A stretch of 64,000 nt of DNA. Origin: JBGPEQ01 sp050180895. Its GTDB lineage: Bacteria; Pseudomonadota; Alphaproteobacteria; Dongiales; Dongiaceae. Positions 16,393 through 25,611 of this stretch are shown here, piece by piece (the stretch's first letter is position 1; each line of letters starts with the position of its first letter). Under the pieces are notes generated by a model. That model was not told the origin of the DNA. It did not search any database and saw only the letters and a program-made list of their open reading frames with translations. The stretch is from contig JBFXDS010000013.1 of the NCBI GenBank assembly GCA_050180895.1, forward strand, positions 1 to 64,000. The letters run 5' to 3'. A program made the position numbers and the translations under genes.

Positions 16393-17034
16393 ATGACCCG
16401 GCGAACGATCGAGCAGCTCATCGAGGGATTCCGCGACTTCCGCGACTCCTACTACGCGCGCAACCAGGATCTGTTCGAGGCGCTGGTGCGGCGCGGGCAG
16501 TCGCCGAAGGTCATGCTCATCGGCTGCGCCGATTCGCGCGTCGACCCTCTGCTGATCACGCGCGCCCAGCCGGGCGATCTGTTCATCCTGCGCAACGTCG
16601 CCAACCTGGTGCCGCCTTATGCGCCGGACGGCCACTCCCACGGCACCAGCGCCGCGCTCGAATTCGCCGTGCGGACGCTGGAGGTGGCGCATATCGTCGT
16701 GCTCGGCCACGCGCAATGCGGCGGCGTCCGCGCCCTGCTGGAGGGCTCGCCGGCGGCGGGACGCGGCGACGACTTCGTCGGCGCCTGGATGTCGAACGCC
16801 GAGCCGGCCCGCCGGCGTACCCTGGCCCTGAACCTTCCCGAGGAGAGCCGGCAGCACGCCTGCGAACTCGAGACGATCAAGGTGTCGCTCGCGAATCTCC
16901 TGACGTTTCCCTGGATCAGCGAGCGCGTGGAGGCGGACCGGCTGACGCTCCACGGCTGGTACTTCGATCTCGCCGACGGCCATCTGCTGCGGCTCGATCC
17001 GACGACGCAGGCCTTCGCGCCGATCGAGGGCTGA
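16393..17034 (+). CDS. Beta-class carbonic anhydrase
   Basis: 213 aa. Interconverts CO2 and bicarbonate in the cytosol. All catalytic elements are present: Cys45-Asp47-Arg49 (CADSRVDP) and His106/Cys109 (GHAQCGG) bind and tune the zinc, with the RNVANLVPPY loop. It converges on gltB (5 bp between stops). Bicarbonate supply for carboxylases or pH balance is the likely role. Confidence 0.96.
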   Translation: MTRRTIEQLIEGFRDFRDSYYARNQDLFEALVRRGQSPKVMLIGCADSRVDPLLITRAQPGDLFILRNVANLVPPYAPDGHSHGTSAALEFAVRTLEVAHIVVLGHAQCGGVRALLEGSPAAGRGDDFVGAWMSNAEPARRRTLALNLPEESRQHACELETIKVSLANLLTFPWISERVEADRLTLHGWYFDLADGHLLRLDPTTQAFAPIEG

Positions 17035-17038
17035 GCCG

Positions 17039-20000
17039 CTACGCCCGTTTTTCCGCCGCCGCGTCGGACAGCGGCTGCGGCAGGCGCGTCAGCATCTCCT
17101 TCGGCACGATCTGCCAGAACTTGCCGCGCTCCAGCAGCCAGTCGTTGAGCAGGCGGGCGGCGAACTTGGACTGCGTCTCGCGCGCGTGCTCGGCGATGAG
17201 GCCCTTGAGCACGCCCTCCCAATGGACGGAGTCCAGCCGCTGCCAGACCACGCTGTCGGGGTTGACGTACCTCGGGAAATCGCCGGCTTCGTCATAGACG
17301 AAGGCCATGCCGCCGCTCATGCCGGCGGCGAAGTTGTCGCCGACGGCGCCGAGAATGACGACGGTGCCGCCGGTCATGTACTCGCAGCCGTTCGCGCCGC
17401 AGCCCTCGATGACCGCGACCGCGTCGGAGTTGCGCACGGCGAAGCGCTCGCCGGCCTGGCCGGCGGCGAACAGCCTGCCGGCCGTCGCCCCATAGAGAAC
17501 GGTGTTGCCGATGATGACGTTGGCATTGGTGGCCAGCGGGCTCGATGGCATGGGCCGCACGACGATGGTGCCGCCGGAGAGGCCCTTGCCGACATAGTCG
17601 TTGGCGTCGCCGAACACCTCGAGCTTCAGCCCCTGCACGGCGAAGGCGCCGAGCGACTGGCCGGCCGACCCGCGCAGCCGCACGGTGACATGGCCCGGCT
17701 TCAGGCCGGCCATGCCGAAGCGGCGGGTGATCTTCGACGACAGCCGCGTGCCGATCGCGCGGTGGGTGTTGCGGATGTTGTACTGCAGCTGCATCTTCTC
17801 GCCGTCGTCGAACAGCGGCCGCGCGTCGGCGATCATCTGCGCGTCGAGCGTGTCCGGCACCTCGTTGCGGCCCTCGATCGTGCAGTAGCGCGCATATTCG
17901 CCGGGATCGGCCTGGGCCAGCAGCGGATTGAGGTCGAGATCGTCGAGATGGGCGGCGCCGCGGCTGACCTGCTGCAGGAAATCGGTGCGGCCGATGACGT
18001 CGTTCAGCGACCGGAACCCCAGCGACGCCAGAATCTCGCGCACCTCCTCGGCGATGAAGCTGAAGAGGTTCACCACCTTCTCCGGCGTGCCCGTGAACCT
18101 CTCGCGCAGCCGCGGGTCCTGAGTGCAGACGCCGACCGGGCAGGTGTTCGAGTGGCACTGCCGAACCATGATGCAGCCCATGGCCACCAGCGACGCGGTG
18201 CCGATGCCGAACTCCTCGGCGCCGAGCATGGCGGCGGCGACGACGTCGCGACCGGTCTTGATGCCGCCGTCGGTGCGCAGGCGCACGCGATGGCGCAGCC
18301 GGTTCAGCACGAGCACCTGATGGGACTCCGAGAGCCCCATCTCCCAGGGCACGCCGGCATATTTGATGCTGGTCTGCGGGCTGGCGCCGGTGCCGCCGAC
18401 ATGGCCGGAGACCAGGATCACGTCGGCCTTGGCCTTGGCGACGCCGGCCGCGATGGTGCCGATGCCGGAGCGGGAGACGAGCTTGACGCAGACCCGCGCG
18501 TCCGGGTTGATCTGCTTCAGGTCGTAAATGAGCTGCGCCAGATCCTCGATCGAGTAGATGTCGTGGTGCGGCGGCGGCGAGATCAGGGACACGCCGGGCG
18601 TGGCGTGACGCAGCTTGGCGATCATCTCCGTCACCTTGAAGCCCGGCAGCTGGCCGCCCTCGCCGGGCTTGGCGCCTTGCGCGATCTTGATCTCGAGCTC
18701 TCGGCAGGAATTGAGATACTCGGCGGTGACGCCGAAGCGGCCGGACGCCACCTGCTTGATCGCGGAGTTGGCGTTGTCGCCGTTGGGCTGCGGGCGATAG
18801 CGCGCCGGGTCCTCCCCGCCCTCGCCCGAATCCGACTTCGCGCCGATGCGGTTCATGGCGATGTTGAGCGTGCCGTGGGCCTCGGGCGAGAGCGCGCCCA
18901 AGGACATGCCGGGGGTGACGAAGCGCTTGCGGATCTCGGTGATCGACTCGACCTCGTCGACGGAGATCGGTGTCTTGCCCGGACGGAAATCGAGCAGGTC
19001 GCGCAGCGCCACCGGCGGCAGTTTCGTCACCGCCTCGCTGTAGCGCTTGAACGCCTGATAGGATTCGGAGGTGACGGCCGCCTGCAGCGTGTGGATGAGG
19101 TTGGCCTCCCAGGCGTGACTCTCGCCGCCGCGGCGATAGCGGTAGAAGCCGCCGACCGGCAGGGCGACGACATCCTCGGCGAAGGCGCGCGCATGCTGCT
19201 CCAGCACCTTGCGCTGGATGCCGGTCATGCCGATGCCCGAGATACGCGAGGGCATGTTGGGGAAGTACTCGGCCACCAGCGTGCGCGACAGGCCCACGGC
19301 CTCGAAATTGGCGGCCCCGCGATAGCTGCTGATCACGGCGATGCCCATCTTCGACATCACCTTCAGCAAGCCTTCGTCGACCGCCTTCTTGAAACGCTTC
19401 AGGCAATCTTCCAGCGACAGCTCGCCGAACAGGCCGCGGCGGTGGCGGTCGGCGATCGAGGCCTCCGCCAGATAGGCGTTGACGGTGGTGGCGCCGACGC
19501 CGATCAGCACGGCGAAATGATGCACGTCGAGGCAGTCGCCGCTGCGCACGTTGAGCGAGGTGAAGGTGCGCAGCTGCTGGCGCAGAAGATGCGTATGCAC
19601 CGCGCCGGTGGCGAGAATCATGGGGATTGGCGCGCGTTCGGCGCTCACCCGCTCGTCGCTGAGGACGATATGCACGGCGCCGCCGCGCACCGCGTCCTCC
19701 GCCTCCCGCCGGATGCGGGCGATGGCGTCGCGCAGGGCGTTGTCGCCGCCTTTGGGATCGCCCCCTTTGGGATCGAACGTGCAATCGATATCGACGGCCG
19801 TGGCGGCCATGTAGGCGCGCATGGCCTGGAACTCCGCAGTCAGCACCACCGGCGATTCCAGCTGCAGCAGCCGACACTGGCTCTCGTCCTGGTCGAGGAT
19901 GTTGCCGAGATTGCCGAGGCGCGTCTTCAGGGTCATCACCCGCGCCTCGCGCAGGGAATCGATCGGCGGGTTTGTCACCTGGCTGAAGTTCTGACGGAAG

Positions 20001-21577
20001 AAGTGGTGCAGGCCGCGATGCTGCTCCGACAGCACGGCGATCGGCGTGTCGTCGCCCATGGAGCCGACGGCCTCCTTGGAGTCCTCCACCATGGGATGGA
20101 GGATCAGCTCAAGATCCTCTTTCGTCAGCCCGATGGCGACCTGGCGGCGGCGCAGCTCCTCCTTGTCGAAACCGGCGGGCTTGCCCGGCTTGGAGCGGAT
20201 GAGGGTGTCGATGACGGTGATGTTCTTCACCCAGGCGCCGAAATCCGCCTGCGCCGCCAGGTGATCCATGATCTCGTGGTGGTGATAGAAGCGGCCTTCG
20301 GCGAGATCGACGGCGATCATCTGCCCCGGGCCGACGCGGCCCTTCTCGACGATGTCCTGCTCGGGGATGCGGACCATGCCGGTCTCCGAGCCGGCCACCA
20401 GCAGCCCGCCGGCGGTGACGGCGTAGCGCAGCGGACGTAGCCCGTTGCGGTCCATGCCGGCGAGGACCCAGTTGCCGCCGAAGGCGCAGATCGCGGCGGG
20501 GCCGTCCCACGGCTCCATCACCGAATTGCAGTAGCTGTAGAGGTCGCGGTAGACCTTGGGCATGGTCTCGCGCTCGGCCCAGGCGTCGGGGATCAGCAGC
20601 GTCTTCACCATGGGCAAGGTGCGGCCGACGCCGACCATGGCCTCGAACACGTTGTCGAGCGCGGCCGAGTCCGAGCCGCCGGGCTGGATCACCGGCTTGA
20701 TGTCGGCCATGTAGTCGCCATACACGGCCGTCGCCATGCGCGTCTCGTGCGCCCGCATCCAGTTGACGTTGCCCTTGAGGGTGTTGATCTCGCCGTTGTG
20801 GGCGATGACGCGGAAGGGCTGCGCCAGATGCCAGGTGGGAAAGGTGTTGGTCGAATAGCGCTGATGCCAGACGGCGAAGTTGGAGACGAAGCGCTCGTCC
20901 AGCAGATCGGGATAGAAGGCCGTGAGCTGCTCGGCCAGGAACATGCCCTTGTAGATCACCGAGCGGCAGGACATGGAGCAGATGTAGAGCTCCTTGATCG
21001 ACTCCTCCATCGCCGCCTTCTCGATGCGGCGGCGGATGACGAAGAGATCGGTCTCGAACTGCTCCTCGGAGGTGCCGAGGCTGTTGGCGATCATGATCTG
21101 CTCGATCTCCGGCCGTGTTGCGTTGGCCTTCTCGCCGATCACCTCGACATTCACCGGCACCTGCCGCCAGCCATGGATGGTGTAGCCATAGGCCAGGATC
21201 TCGCGCTCGACGATGACGCGGCAGCGCTCCTGCGCGCCGAGGTCGGTGCGCGGCAGGAACACCATGCCGATGCCGAGCTTGCCGACGCCGGTCACCTGGC
21301 CCTGGCGGCGCACATGCTCCTCGAAGAACTCCTGGGGAATCTGCAGATGGATGCCGGCGCCGTCGCCGGTCTTGCCGTCGGCGTCGACGGCGCCGCGGTG
21401 CCACACGGATTTCAGCGCCGCGATGCCGGCCTCGACGACCTGACGCCGTGGCTTGCCGTCGATGGCGGCGATCAGCCCGACGCCGCAGGCATCATGCTCT
21501 TCCACGGGGTCGTAGAGGCCGTGCGCGACGAGATGAGCGGCGTTGCGTTGCCAGTCGCGAACGAAATCGTCGGTCAT
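17039..21577 (-). CDS. gltB: Glutamate synthase large subunit
   Basis: 1512 aa, normal for NADPH-GOGAT alpha. Catalyses glutamine + 2-oxoglutarate to 2 glutamate. An N-terminal class II amidotransferase domain (nucleophile Cys31 in HDACGVGL after propeptide removal), a central domain, an FMN-binding synthase domain (GGEDPARY, SGHVGGTGASP), a 3Fe-4S cluster segment (GCIMVRQCHSNTCPVGVCTQ) and the C-terminal beta-helix GXGXG domain are all visible. Second gene of the gltD-gltB operon; an 83-bp palindrome lies in the 244-bp gap. Confidence 0.98.
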   Translation of the reverse strand: MTDDFVRDWQRNAAHLVAHGLYDPVEEHDACGVGLIAAIDGKPRRQVVEAGIAALKSVWHRGAVDADGKTGDGAGIHLQIPQEFFEEHVRRQGQVTGVGKLGIGMVFLPRTDLGAQERCRVIVEREILAYGYTIHGWRQVPVNVEVIGEKANATRPEIEQIMIANSLGTSEEQFETDLFVIRRRIEKAAMEESIKELYICSMSCRSVIYKGMFLAEQLTAFYPDLLDERFVSNFAVWHQRYSTNTFPTWHLAQPFRVIAHNGEINTLKGNVNWMRAHETRMATAVYGDYMADIKPVIQPGGSDSAALDNVFEAMVGVGRTLPMVKTLLIPDAWAERETMPKVYRDLYSYCNSVMEPWDGPAAICAFGGNWVLAGMDRNGLRPLRYAVTAGGLLVAGSETGMVRIPEQDIVEKGRVGPGQMIAVDLAEGRFYHHHEIMDHLAAQADFGAWVKNITVIDTLIRSKPGKPAGFDKEELRRRQVAIGLTKEDLELILHPMVEDSKEAVGSMGDDTPIAVLSEQHRGLHHFFRQNFSQVTNPPIDSLREARVMTLKTRLGNLGNILDQDESQCRLLQLESPVVLTAEFQAMRAYMAATAVDIDCTFDPKGGDPKGGDNALRDAIARIRREAEDAVRGGAVHIVLSDERVSAERAPIPMILATGAVHTHLLRQQLRTFTSLNVRSGDCLDVHHFAVLIGVGATTVNAYLAEASIADRHRRGLFGELSLEDCLKRFKKAVDEGLLKVMSKMGIAVISSYRGAANFEAVGLSRTLVAEYFPNMPSRISGIGMTGIQRKVLEQHARAFAEDVVALPVGGFYRYRRGGESHAWEANLIHTLQAAVTSESYQAFKRYSEAVTKLPPVALRDLLDFRPGKTPISVDEVESITEIRKRFVTPGMSLGALSPEAHGTLNIAMNRIGAKSDSGEGGEDPARYRPQPNGDNANSAIKQVASGRFGVTAEYLNSCRELEIKIAQGAKPGEGGQLPGFKVTEMIAKLRHATPGVSLISPPPHHDIYSIEDLAQLIYDLKQINPDARVCVKLVSRSGIGTIAAGVAKAKADVILVSGHVGGTGASPQTSIKYAGVPWEMGLSESHQVLVLNRLRHRVRLRTDGGIKTGRDVVAAAMLGAEEFGIGTASLVAMGCIMVRQCHSNTCPVGVCTQDPRLRERFTGTPEKVVNLFSFIAEEVREILASLGFRSLNDVIGRTDFLQQVSRGAAHLDDLDLNPLLAQADPGEYARYCTIEGRNEVPDTLDAQMIADARPLFDDGEKMQLQYNIRNTHRAIGTRLSSKITRRFGMAGLKPGHVTVRLRGSAGQSLGAFAVQGLKLEVFGDANDYVGKGLSGGTIVVRPMPSSPLATNANVIIGNTVLYGATAGRLFAAGQAGERFAVRNSDAVAVIEGCGANGCEYMTGGTVVILGAVGDNFAAGMSGGMAFVYDEAGDFPRYVNPDSVVWQRLDSVHWEGVLKGLIAEHARETQSKFAARLLNDWLLERGKFWQIVPKEMLTRLPQPLSDAAAEKRA

Positions 21578-21633
21578 GGTTCAATCCACTCGATTTGGCC
21601 AAACCACGAAGCAGGTGGCTTGGATCGGCAATG

Positions 21634-21716
21634 TGCGTCCTTCGACAAGCTCAGGATGAGGTTCCTTTCTTCGTGCCACCAAGATTGCCCTCATCCTGAG
21701 CTTGTCGAAGGACGCA
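21634..21716. repeat. 83-bp palindromic element, copy 2
   Basis: Perfect 27-bp arms at 21634-21660 and 21690-21716 with a 29-bp core containing TTCTTCGTGCCACCAAGAT. It lies between gltD (stop 105 bp away) and gltB (start 56 bp away). Arm variant GACAAGCTC/GAGCTTGTC. Flank GGATCGGCA on the left side is shared with copies 4 and 5. Confidence 0.9.
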
Positions 21717-21821
21717 CGGCCGGCTTGCAGCGGATATGACGCGCTCCCACGGCGACGACATTTCGCGAGCACCTTCGTGCCCTTCGTGTCTTCGTGGTGC
21801 ATCTTCTCTTCCACGGGCAAA

Positions 21822-23261
21822 CTACTCTGCCGCCGCGGCGGAGATCGCCTTGGCGGCGATGTAGCGGTCGATGGACTCGGCGGCGTCGCGGCCGTCGCGG
21901 ATAGCCCACACCACGAGCGAGGCGCCGCGCACGATGTCGCCGGCGGCGAAGACGCCCTCAAGGTTCGTCATCTTGGTGCGGTGGTCGATCCTGAGCGTGC
22001 CCCAGTCGGTGAGCGCGAGCTCCGGCGCCGCGAACTGCGCCGCGATGTCCTCGGGATCGAAGCCCAGCGCCTTCAGCACCAGATCGGCGGCGACGGTGAA
22101 GTGCGAGCCGTCGATGGCGCGCGGTGTCTGCCTGCCGGTGGCATCGGACACGCCGAGATGGATGCGCTGCGCGCGCACGCCCGTCACCTTGCGCTCGCCA
22201 AGGAAGGCCTCCGGCGCGGCCAGCCAGACAAACTCGACGCCCTCCTCCTCGGCATGGGCGACTTCACGCTGCGAGCCCGGCATGTTGGCGCGGTCGCGGC
22301 GGTAGAGGCACTTCACCGACCGGGCGCCCTGGCGCACCGCCGTGCGCACACAATCCATGGCGGTGTCGCCGCCGCCGATGACGACGACATGCTTGCCGGC
22401 GGCATCGAGCGCACCGCCATCGAAGGCCGGCACTGCGTCGCCGAGGCCCTTGCGGTTGCTGGCGGTGAGATAATCCAGCGCCGGCAGGATGTTGGCCGCG
22501 CCGACACCCGGCGCCCGGATGTCGCGCGCCTTGTAGACGCCGCAGGCGACCAACACGGCGTCGTGCCGCCGGCGCAGCTCGTCGAAGCCCGCGTCGCGGC
22601 CGACCTCGCAGTTGAGATGGAACTGCACGCCGCCCGCCGCCAGCAGGTGGGCGCGCCGTTCCACCACCGGCTTCTCCAGCTTGAAGTTCGGGATGCCGTA
22701 GATCAGCAGGCCGCCGGCACGGTCATAGCGGTCGTAGACATGGACTTGATGACCCTTGCGCCGTAGCTGCTCGGCCGCCGCCAGGCCGCCCGGCCCGGCG
22801 CCGATGATGCCGACGGAGGTCGCAAGCTCGCGCCGGGGCCTGGCCGGCTTGACCCAGCCCTGCTCCCAGGCCGTGTCGGTGATGAATTTCTCGATCGCGC
22901 CGATGGTGACGGTGCCGTGGCCGGCCTGCTCGATCACGCAGTTGCCTTCGCACAGCCGATCCTGCGGGCAGATGCGGCCGCAGATCTCCGGGAAGTTGTT
23001 CGTCGCCGACGACGTCTCGTAGGCCTCCTCCAGCCGCCCCTCGGCGGTGAGCTTCAGCCAGTCGGGGATGTTGTTGTGGACCGGGCAATGCACTTGGCAG
23101 AAGGGCACGCCGCATTGCGAGCAGCGGCCGGCCTGCTCGGCCGCGTGCTCGGGCTCGTATTCACGGAAGATCTCGCCGAAATCCGCGCGCCGGACCTCCG
23201 CCGCCCGCTTGTCCGGCATGGCCTTGTCGATGCTGACGAATTGGAGCATCCGCGGCGGCAT
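21822..23261 (-). CDS. gltD: Glutamate synthase small subunit
   Basis: 479 aa. Passes electrons from NADPH through FAD and 4Fe-4S clusters to GltB. N-terminal cluster cysteines CSQCGVPFCQVHCP and CGRICPQDRLCEGNC, FAD Rossmann motif GIIGAGPGGLAAAEQ (about 150) and NADPH motif VVVIGGGDTAMDC (about 295) are intact; the C-terminus has FAAGDIVRGASLVVWAI. First gene of the operon, reading away from uppP. Confidence 0.98.
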   Translation of the reverse strand: MPPRMLQFVSIDKAMPDKRAAEVRRADFGEIFREYEPEHAAEQAGRCSQCGVPFCQVHCPVHNNIPDWLKLTAEGRLEEAYETSSATNNFPEICGRICPQDRLCEGNCVIEQAGHGTVTIGAIEKFITDTAWEQGWVKPARPRRELATSVGIIGAGPGGLAAAEQLRRKGHQVHVYDRYDRAGGLLIYGIPNFKLEKPVVERRAHLLAAGGVQFHLNCEVGRDAGFDELRRRHDAVLVACGVYKARDIRAPGVGAANILPALDYLTASNRKGLGDAVPAFDGGALDAAGKHVVVIGGGDTAMDCVRTAVRQGARSVKCLYRRDRANMPGSQREVAHAEEEGVEFVWLAAPEAFLGERKVTGVRAQRIHLGVSDATGRQTPRAIDGSHFTVAADLVLKALGFDPEDIAAQFAAPELALTDWGTLRIDHRTKMTNLEGVFAAGDIVRGASLVVWAIRDGRDAAESIDRYIAAKAISAAAAE

Positions 23262-23453
23262 CCTGTTCGGTCTCCCTAACGCTCCCCGGCGGATTCTGCA
23301 AGCCGGCCGTTGGGTATACGCACTTTCGGGTCGAGTCGCGAGCGAAAAATCGCCGATAGGTCAAATGTACTGCCCCTATTGAGGAATGTATGCACGGATT
23401 TTAACCAAACTGACCCTCTCGCCTTCCCCAAGCCGCCCATATAGTTCCATTTT

Positions 23454-23468
23454 GGAACAATATATGAT
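23454..23468. promoter_or_regulatory. Palindrome between divergent gltD and uppP
   Basis: Perfect inverted repeat GTTCCA-TTT-TGGAAC within an AT-rich stretch between the divergently transcribed gltD and uppP. It ends 3 bp before the uppP -35 box. Size and position suit a dimeric repressor or activator site; the regulator is unknown. Confidence 0.45.
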
Positions 23469-23471
23469 AGC

Positions 23472-23500
23472 TTGGGTGTGATCGCTACCGATGCTATAAG
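23472..23500 (+). promoter_or_regulatory. Sigma-70-type promoter of uppP
   Basis: TTGGGT (23472-23477), 17-base spacer, TATAAG (23495-23500); predicted start about 23507, 22 bases before the uppP TTG codon. It overlaps an earlier in-frame TTG, which argues against starting the protein there. Confidence 0.55.
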
Positions 23501-23528
23501 CTCGCCACCCCTCCTGCGGAGTATCCCC

Positions 23529-24347
23529 TTGTCCTGGCTGCAAATCGTCGTTCTGGCCGTTGTCCAGGGCATCACGGAATTTCTGCCGATCAGCTCGTCC
23601 GCCCACCTGATCCTGGTCCCCAACCTGACCGGCTGGCCCGATCAAGGGGTGGCCGTCGACGCTGCCTCCCATCTCGGCACCCTGGCGGCTGTCCTCCTCT
23701 ACTTCTGGCGGGACGTGTGGCGATTGGTTGTCGGGTTTCTGCGACTGGTCACCGGTCGCCGCGACAGCTCCGGCAAGCACGACCACTGGGGGTTGATGGC
23801 CCTCTATATCATTGTCGGCACGGTGCCGTTGGTGCTCGCCGGACTCTACATCGATCGCTATGTCGGCGACGGCCTCAGGAGGATGGAGATCATCGCCTGG
23901 ACGCTGCCGATCTTTGGCGTGGTTCTCTATCTGGCCGATCGATTCGCGATGACGGTGCACCGCCTGGAGCATCTCCGCTTCGTCCAGGCGATCATCATCG
24001 GCTGCGCCCAGGCCTTCGCGTTGATTCCGGGAATCAGCCGCTCAGGCATCACCATGGTGACCGGCCGCCTGCTCGGATTCGAGCGTGCCGAGGCAGCCCG
24101 GTTCTCCTTCCTGCTGTCGATTCCCGCCAGCGCTGCGGCGGGGGCCCTCAAGACCTATGAAATGATCGCGGGCGGCGATACCGCCGTCCTGCACGCCGCG
24201 GCGGCGGTCGGCGTGCTGTCCGCGCTTACCGGGATCGCCGCCATCGCCTTTCTGATGACTTGGCTGCGACGGTCGAACTTTACTCCGTTCGTGATCTACC
24301 GGCTGCTGCTCGGGGCCGTGTTGCTCTTCCTGGTCTATGCGGCCTAG
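23529..24347 (+). CDS. uppP: Undecaprenyl-diphosphatase
   Basis: 272 aa integral membrane enzyme recycling undecaprenyl pyrophosphate for peptidoglycan and LPS synthesis; it can confer bacitracin tolerance. The TTG at 23529 gives (M)SWLQIVVLAVVQGITEFLP, matching the family N-terminus. The catalytic signature regions EFLPISSSAHL and PGISRSGITMV are present, with about eight hydrophobic helices. The stop overlaps the convergent neighbour in a CTAG tetranucleotide. Confidence 0.96.
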   Translation: MSWLQIVVLAVVQGITEFLPISSSAHLILVPNLTGWPDQGVAVDAASHLGTLAAVLLYFWRDVWRLVVGFLRLVTGRRDSSGKHDHWGLMALYIIVGTVPLVLAGLYIDRYVGDGLRRMEIIAWTLPIFGVVLYLADRFAMTVHRLEHLRFVQAIIIGCAQAFALIPGISRSGITMVTGRLLGFERAEAARFSFLLSIPASAAAGALKTYEMIAGGDTAVLHAAAAVGVLSALTGIAAIAFLMTWLRRSNFTPFVIYRLLLGAVLLFLVYAA

Positions 24348-25324
24348 GTAAGGGCCGCGCCGACGAAGCGGCCGCCCGGCCGATAGCGGGCGAGATAGCT
24401 CGGAATCACCGCCTCCATCGCCATCGGCCGGATGCCGAGATCGGCGAGCGTCAAGGCACCGGGGCCCACGACATTGTCCCGCTTCAGCAGTTGGACCTGG
24501 TCGCGCGTCAAGGGCGGCACCGGCAGCCACTCCAGGAAGAACGCCTGCAGGCTGGCGACAGCAAAGGGCAGCGGAACCAACAGACGCCGCCGCCCGATCT
24601 CGCGCAGCAGCAGCTCCAGGATCGCGCGGAAGCTATAGCTGCGCGGGCCGCCCAACTCATAGGTTTTGCCGGCCGTGGCCGGGTCCTCCACCAGCCGCAG
24701 CAAGGCGTCCGCGACATCGCCTACATAGACCGGCTGAAAGCGGGTCTCGCCGCCGCCGATGAGCGGCAACGCCGGCAGGAAGCGGGCCATCGTCGCGAAG
24801 CGGTTGAGGAAATCGTCCTCCGGTCCGAACACGACGCTGGGCCTGGCGATCGTGGCCGTGGGAAAGGCCGCCTGCACGGCCTGCTCGCCCGCGGCCTTCG
24901 ATCGCGCGTAGGCGGCCGGCGATCCGGGATCGGCACCGAGCGCGGACATCTGCACGAAGGCACGAGCACCCGCCGCCCGGGCCGCGCGCGCGACGCGCCC
25001 GGCGCCATCGGCGTGGATGTCGCCGAACCGCTGGACGGCCCGCGGGAAGAACATCCGCGCCGGCATGCTCCCCTCATGCAGGATACCGACGAGATTGACG
25101 ACGGCGTCGGCATCGGCCACCGCGGCCGCGATGGACGCCTCGTGGCGCAGGCTGGCGGCGACCGGCGTGATCTGGCCGACCGCGCCCATCGGCTTCAGGA
25201 ACAAGGCACGATCCGGGTGGCGCACGGCGACGCGGATGATCCAGCCCTGGCGGGCGAGCCGCTGCACGAGATAGCGGCCGATGAAGCCCGAACCGCCGAA
25301 AATGGTGACGTTGCGCGCTGCCAT
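24344..25324 (-). CDS. NDUFA9-like NAD-dependent reductase
   Basis: 326 aa atypical SDR. The N-terminus VTIFGGSGFIGRYLVQRLAR is the NAD(P)-binding Rossmann motif; downstream features are VNLVGILHEGS, QMSALGADPGSPAAYARSKA (Tyr/Lys-like pair) and RPSVVFGPEDDFLNRF. This is the family of complex I accessory subunit NDUFA9 and bacterial relatives. The in-frame extension upstream of 25324 is arginine-rich and rejected. An AGG-containing site precedes the chosen ATG. Its stop codon shares CTAG with uppP. Confidence 0.9.
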   Translation of the reverse strand: MAARNVTIFGGSGFIGRYLVQRLARQGWIIRVAVRHPDRALFLKPMGAVGQITPVAASLRHEASIAAAVADADAVVNLVGILHEGSMPARMFFPRAVQRFGDIHADGAGRVARAARAAGARAFVQMSALGADPGSPAAYARSKAAGEQAVQAAFPTATIARPSVVFGPEDDFLNRFATMARFLPALPLIGGGETRFQPVYVGDVADALLRLVEDPATAGKTYELGGPRSYSFRAILELLLREIGRRRLLVPLPFAVASLQAFFLEWLPVPPLTRDQVQLLKRDNVVGPGALTLADLGIRPMAMEAVIPSYLARYRPGGRFVGAALT

Positions 25325-25462
25325 GGAGCACCTGATCCGCCGGCGGCCGACACGGAACCGAGAGCGCCGCCGCGGCGCAGATATAGCCCTCAAAGCCTTG
25401 TTCGCAACAGCGAAATGCCGGTTGACATTGCCTTGCAACTAACCACAATCGCGCCCTCTGTT

Positions 25463-25549
25463 GCCCAGGTGGCGGAATTGGCAGACGCGCAGGTTTCAGG
25501 TACCTGTGGCCGCGAGGCCGTGGAAGTTCGAGTCTTCTCCTGGGCACCA
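25463..25549 (+). tRNA. tRNA-Leu(CAG)
   Basis: 87 nt including an encoded CCA. Acceptor GCCCAGG pairs with CCTGGGC; the D-arm has GGCGGAATTGGCAGACGC. The anticodon stem CAGGT/ACCTG encloses TTCAGGT with anticodon CAG; a long variable arm (GGCCGCGAGGCC) marks a class II tRNA, and the T-loop is TTCGAGT. Decodes CUG. Confidence 0.95.
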
Positions 25550-25611
25550 TCGCCCGTGCCGCGGCCGAGTCTCCATCGCTGTCGGGAAGACCGTCGGCCG
25601 TATTCCTGCCG

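Noticed and set aside
17186..20440. 1084-codon open frame on the plus strand opposite gltB
   Set aside because: Shadow of a highly GC-biased gene; the minus-strand frame is an unmistakable complete glutamate synthase and the plus frame has low-complexity composition with no domain.
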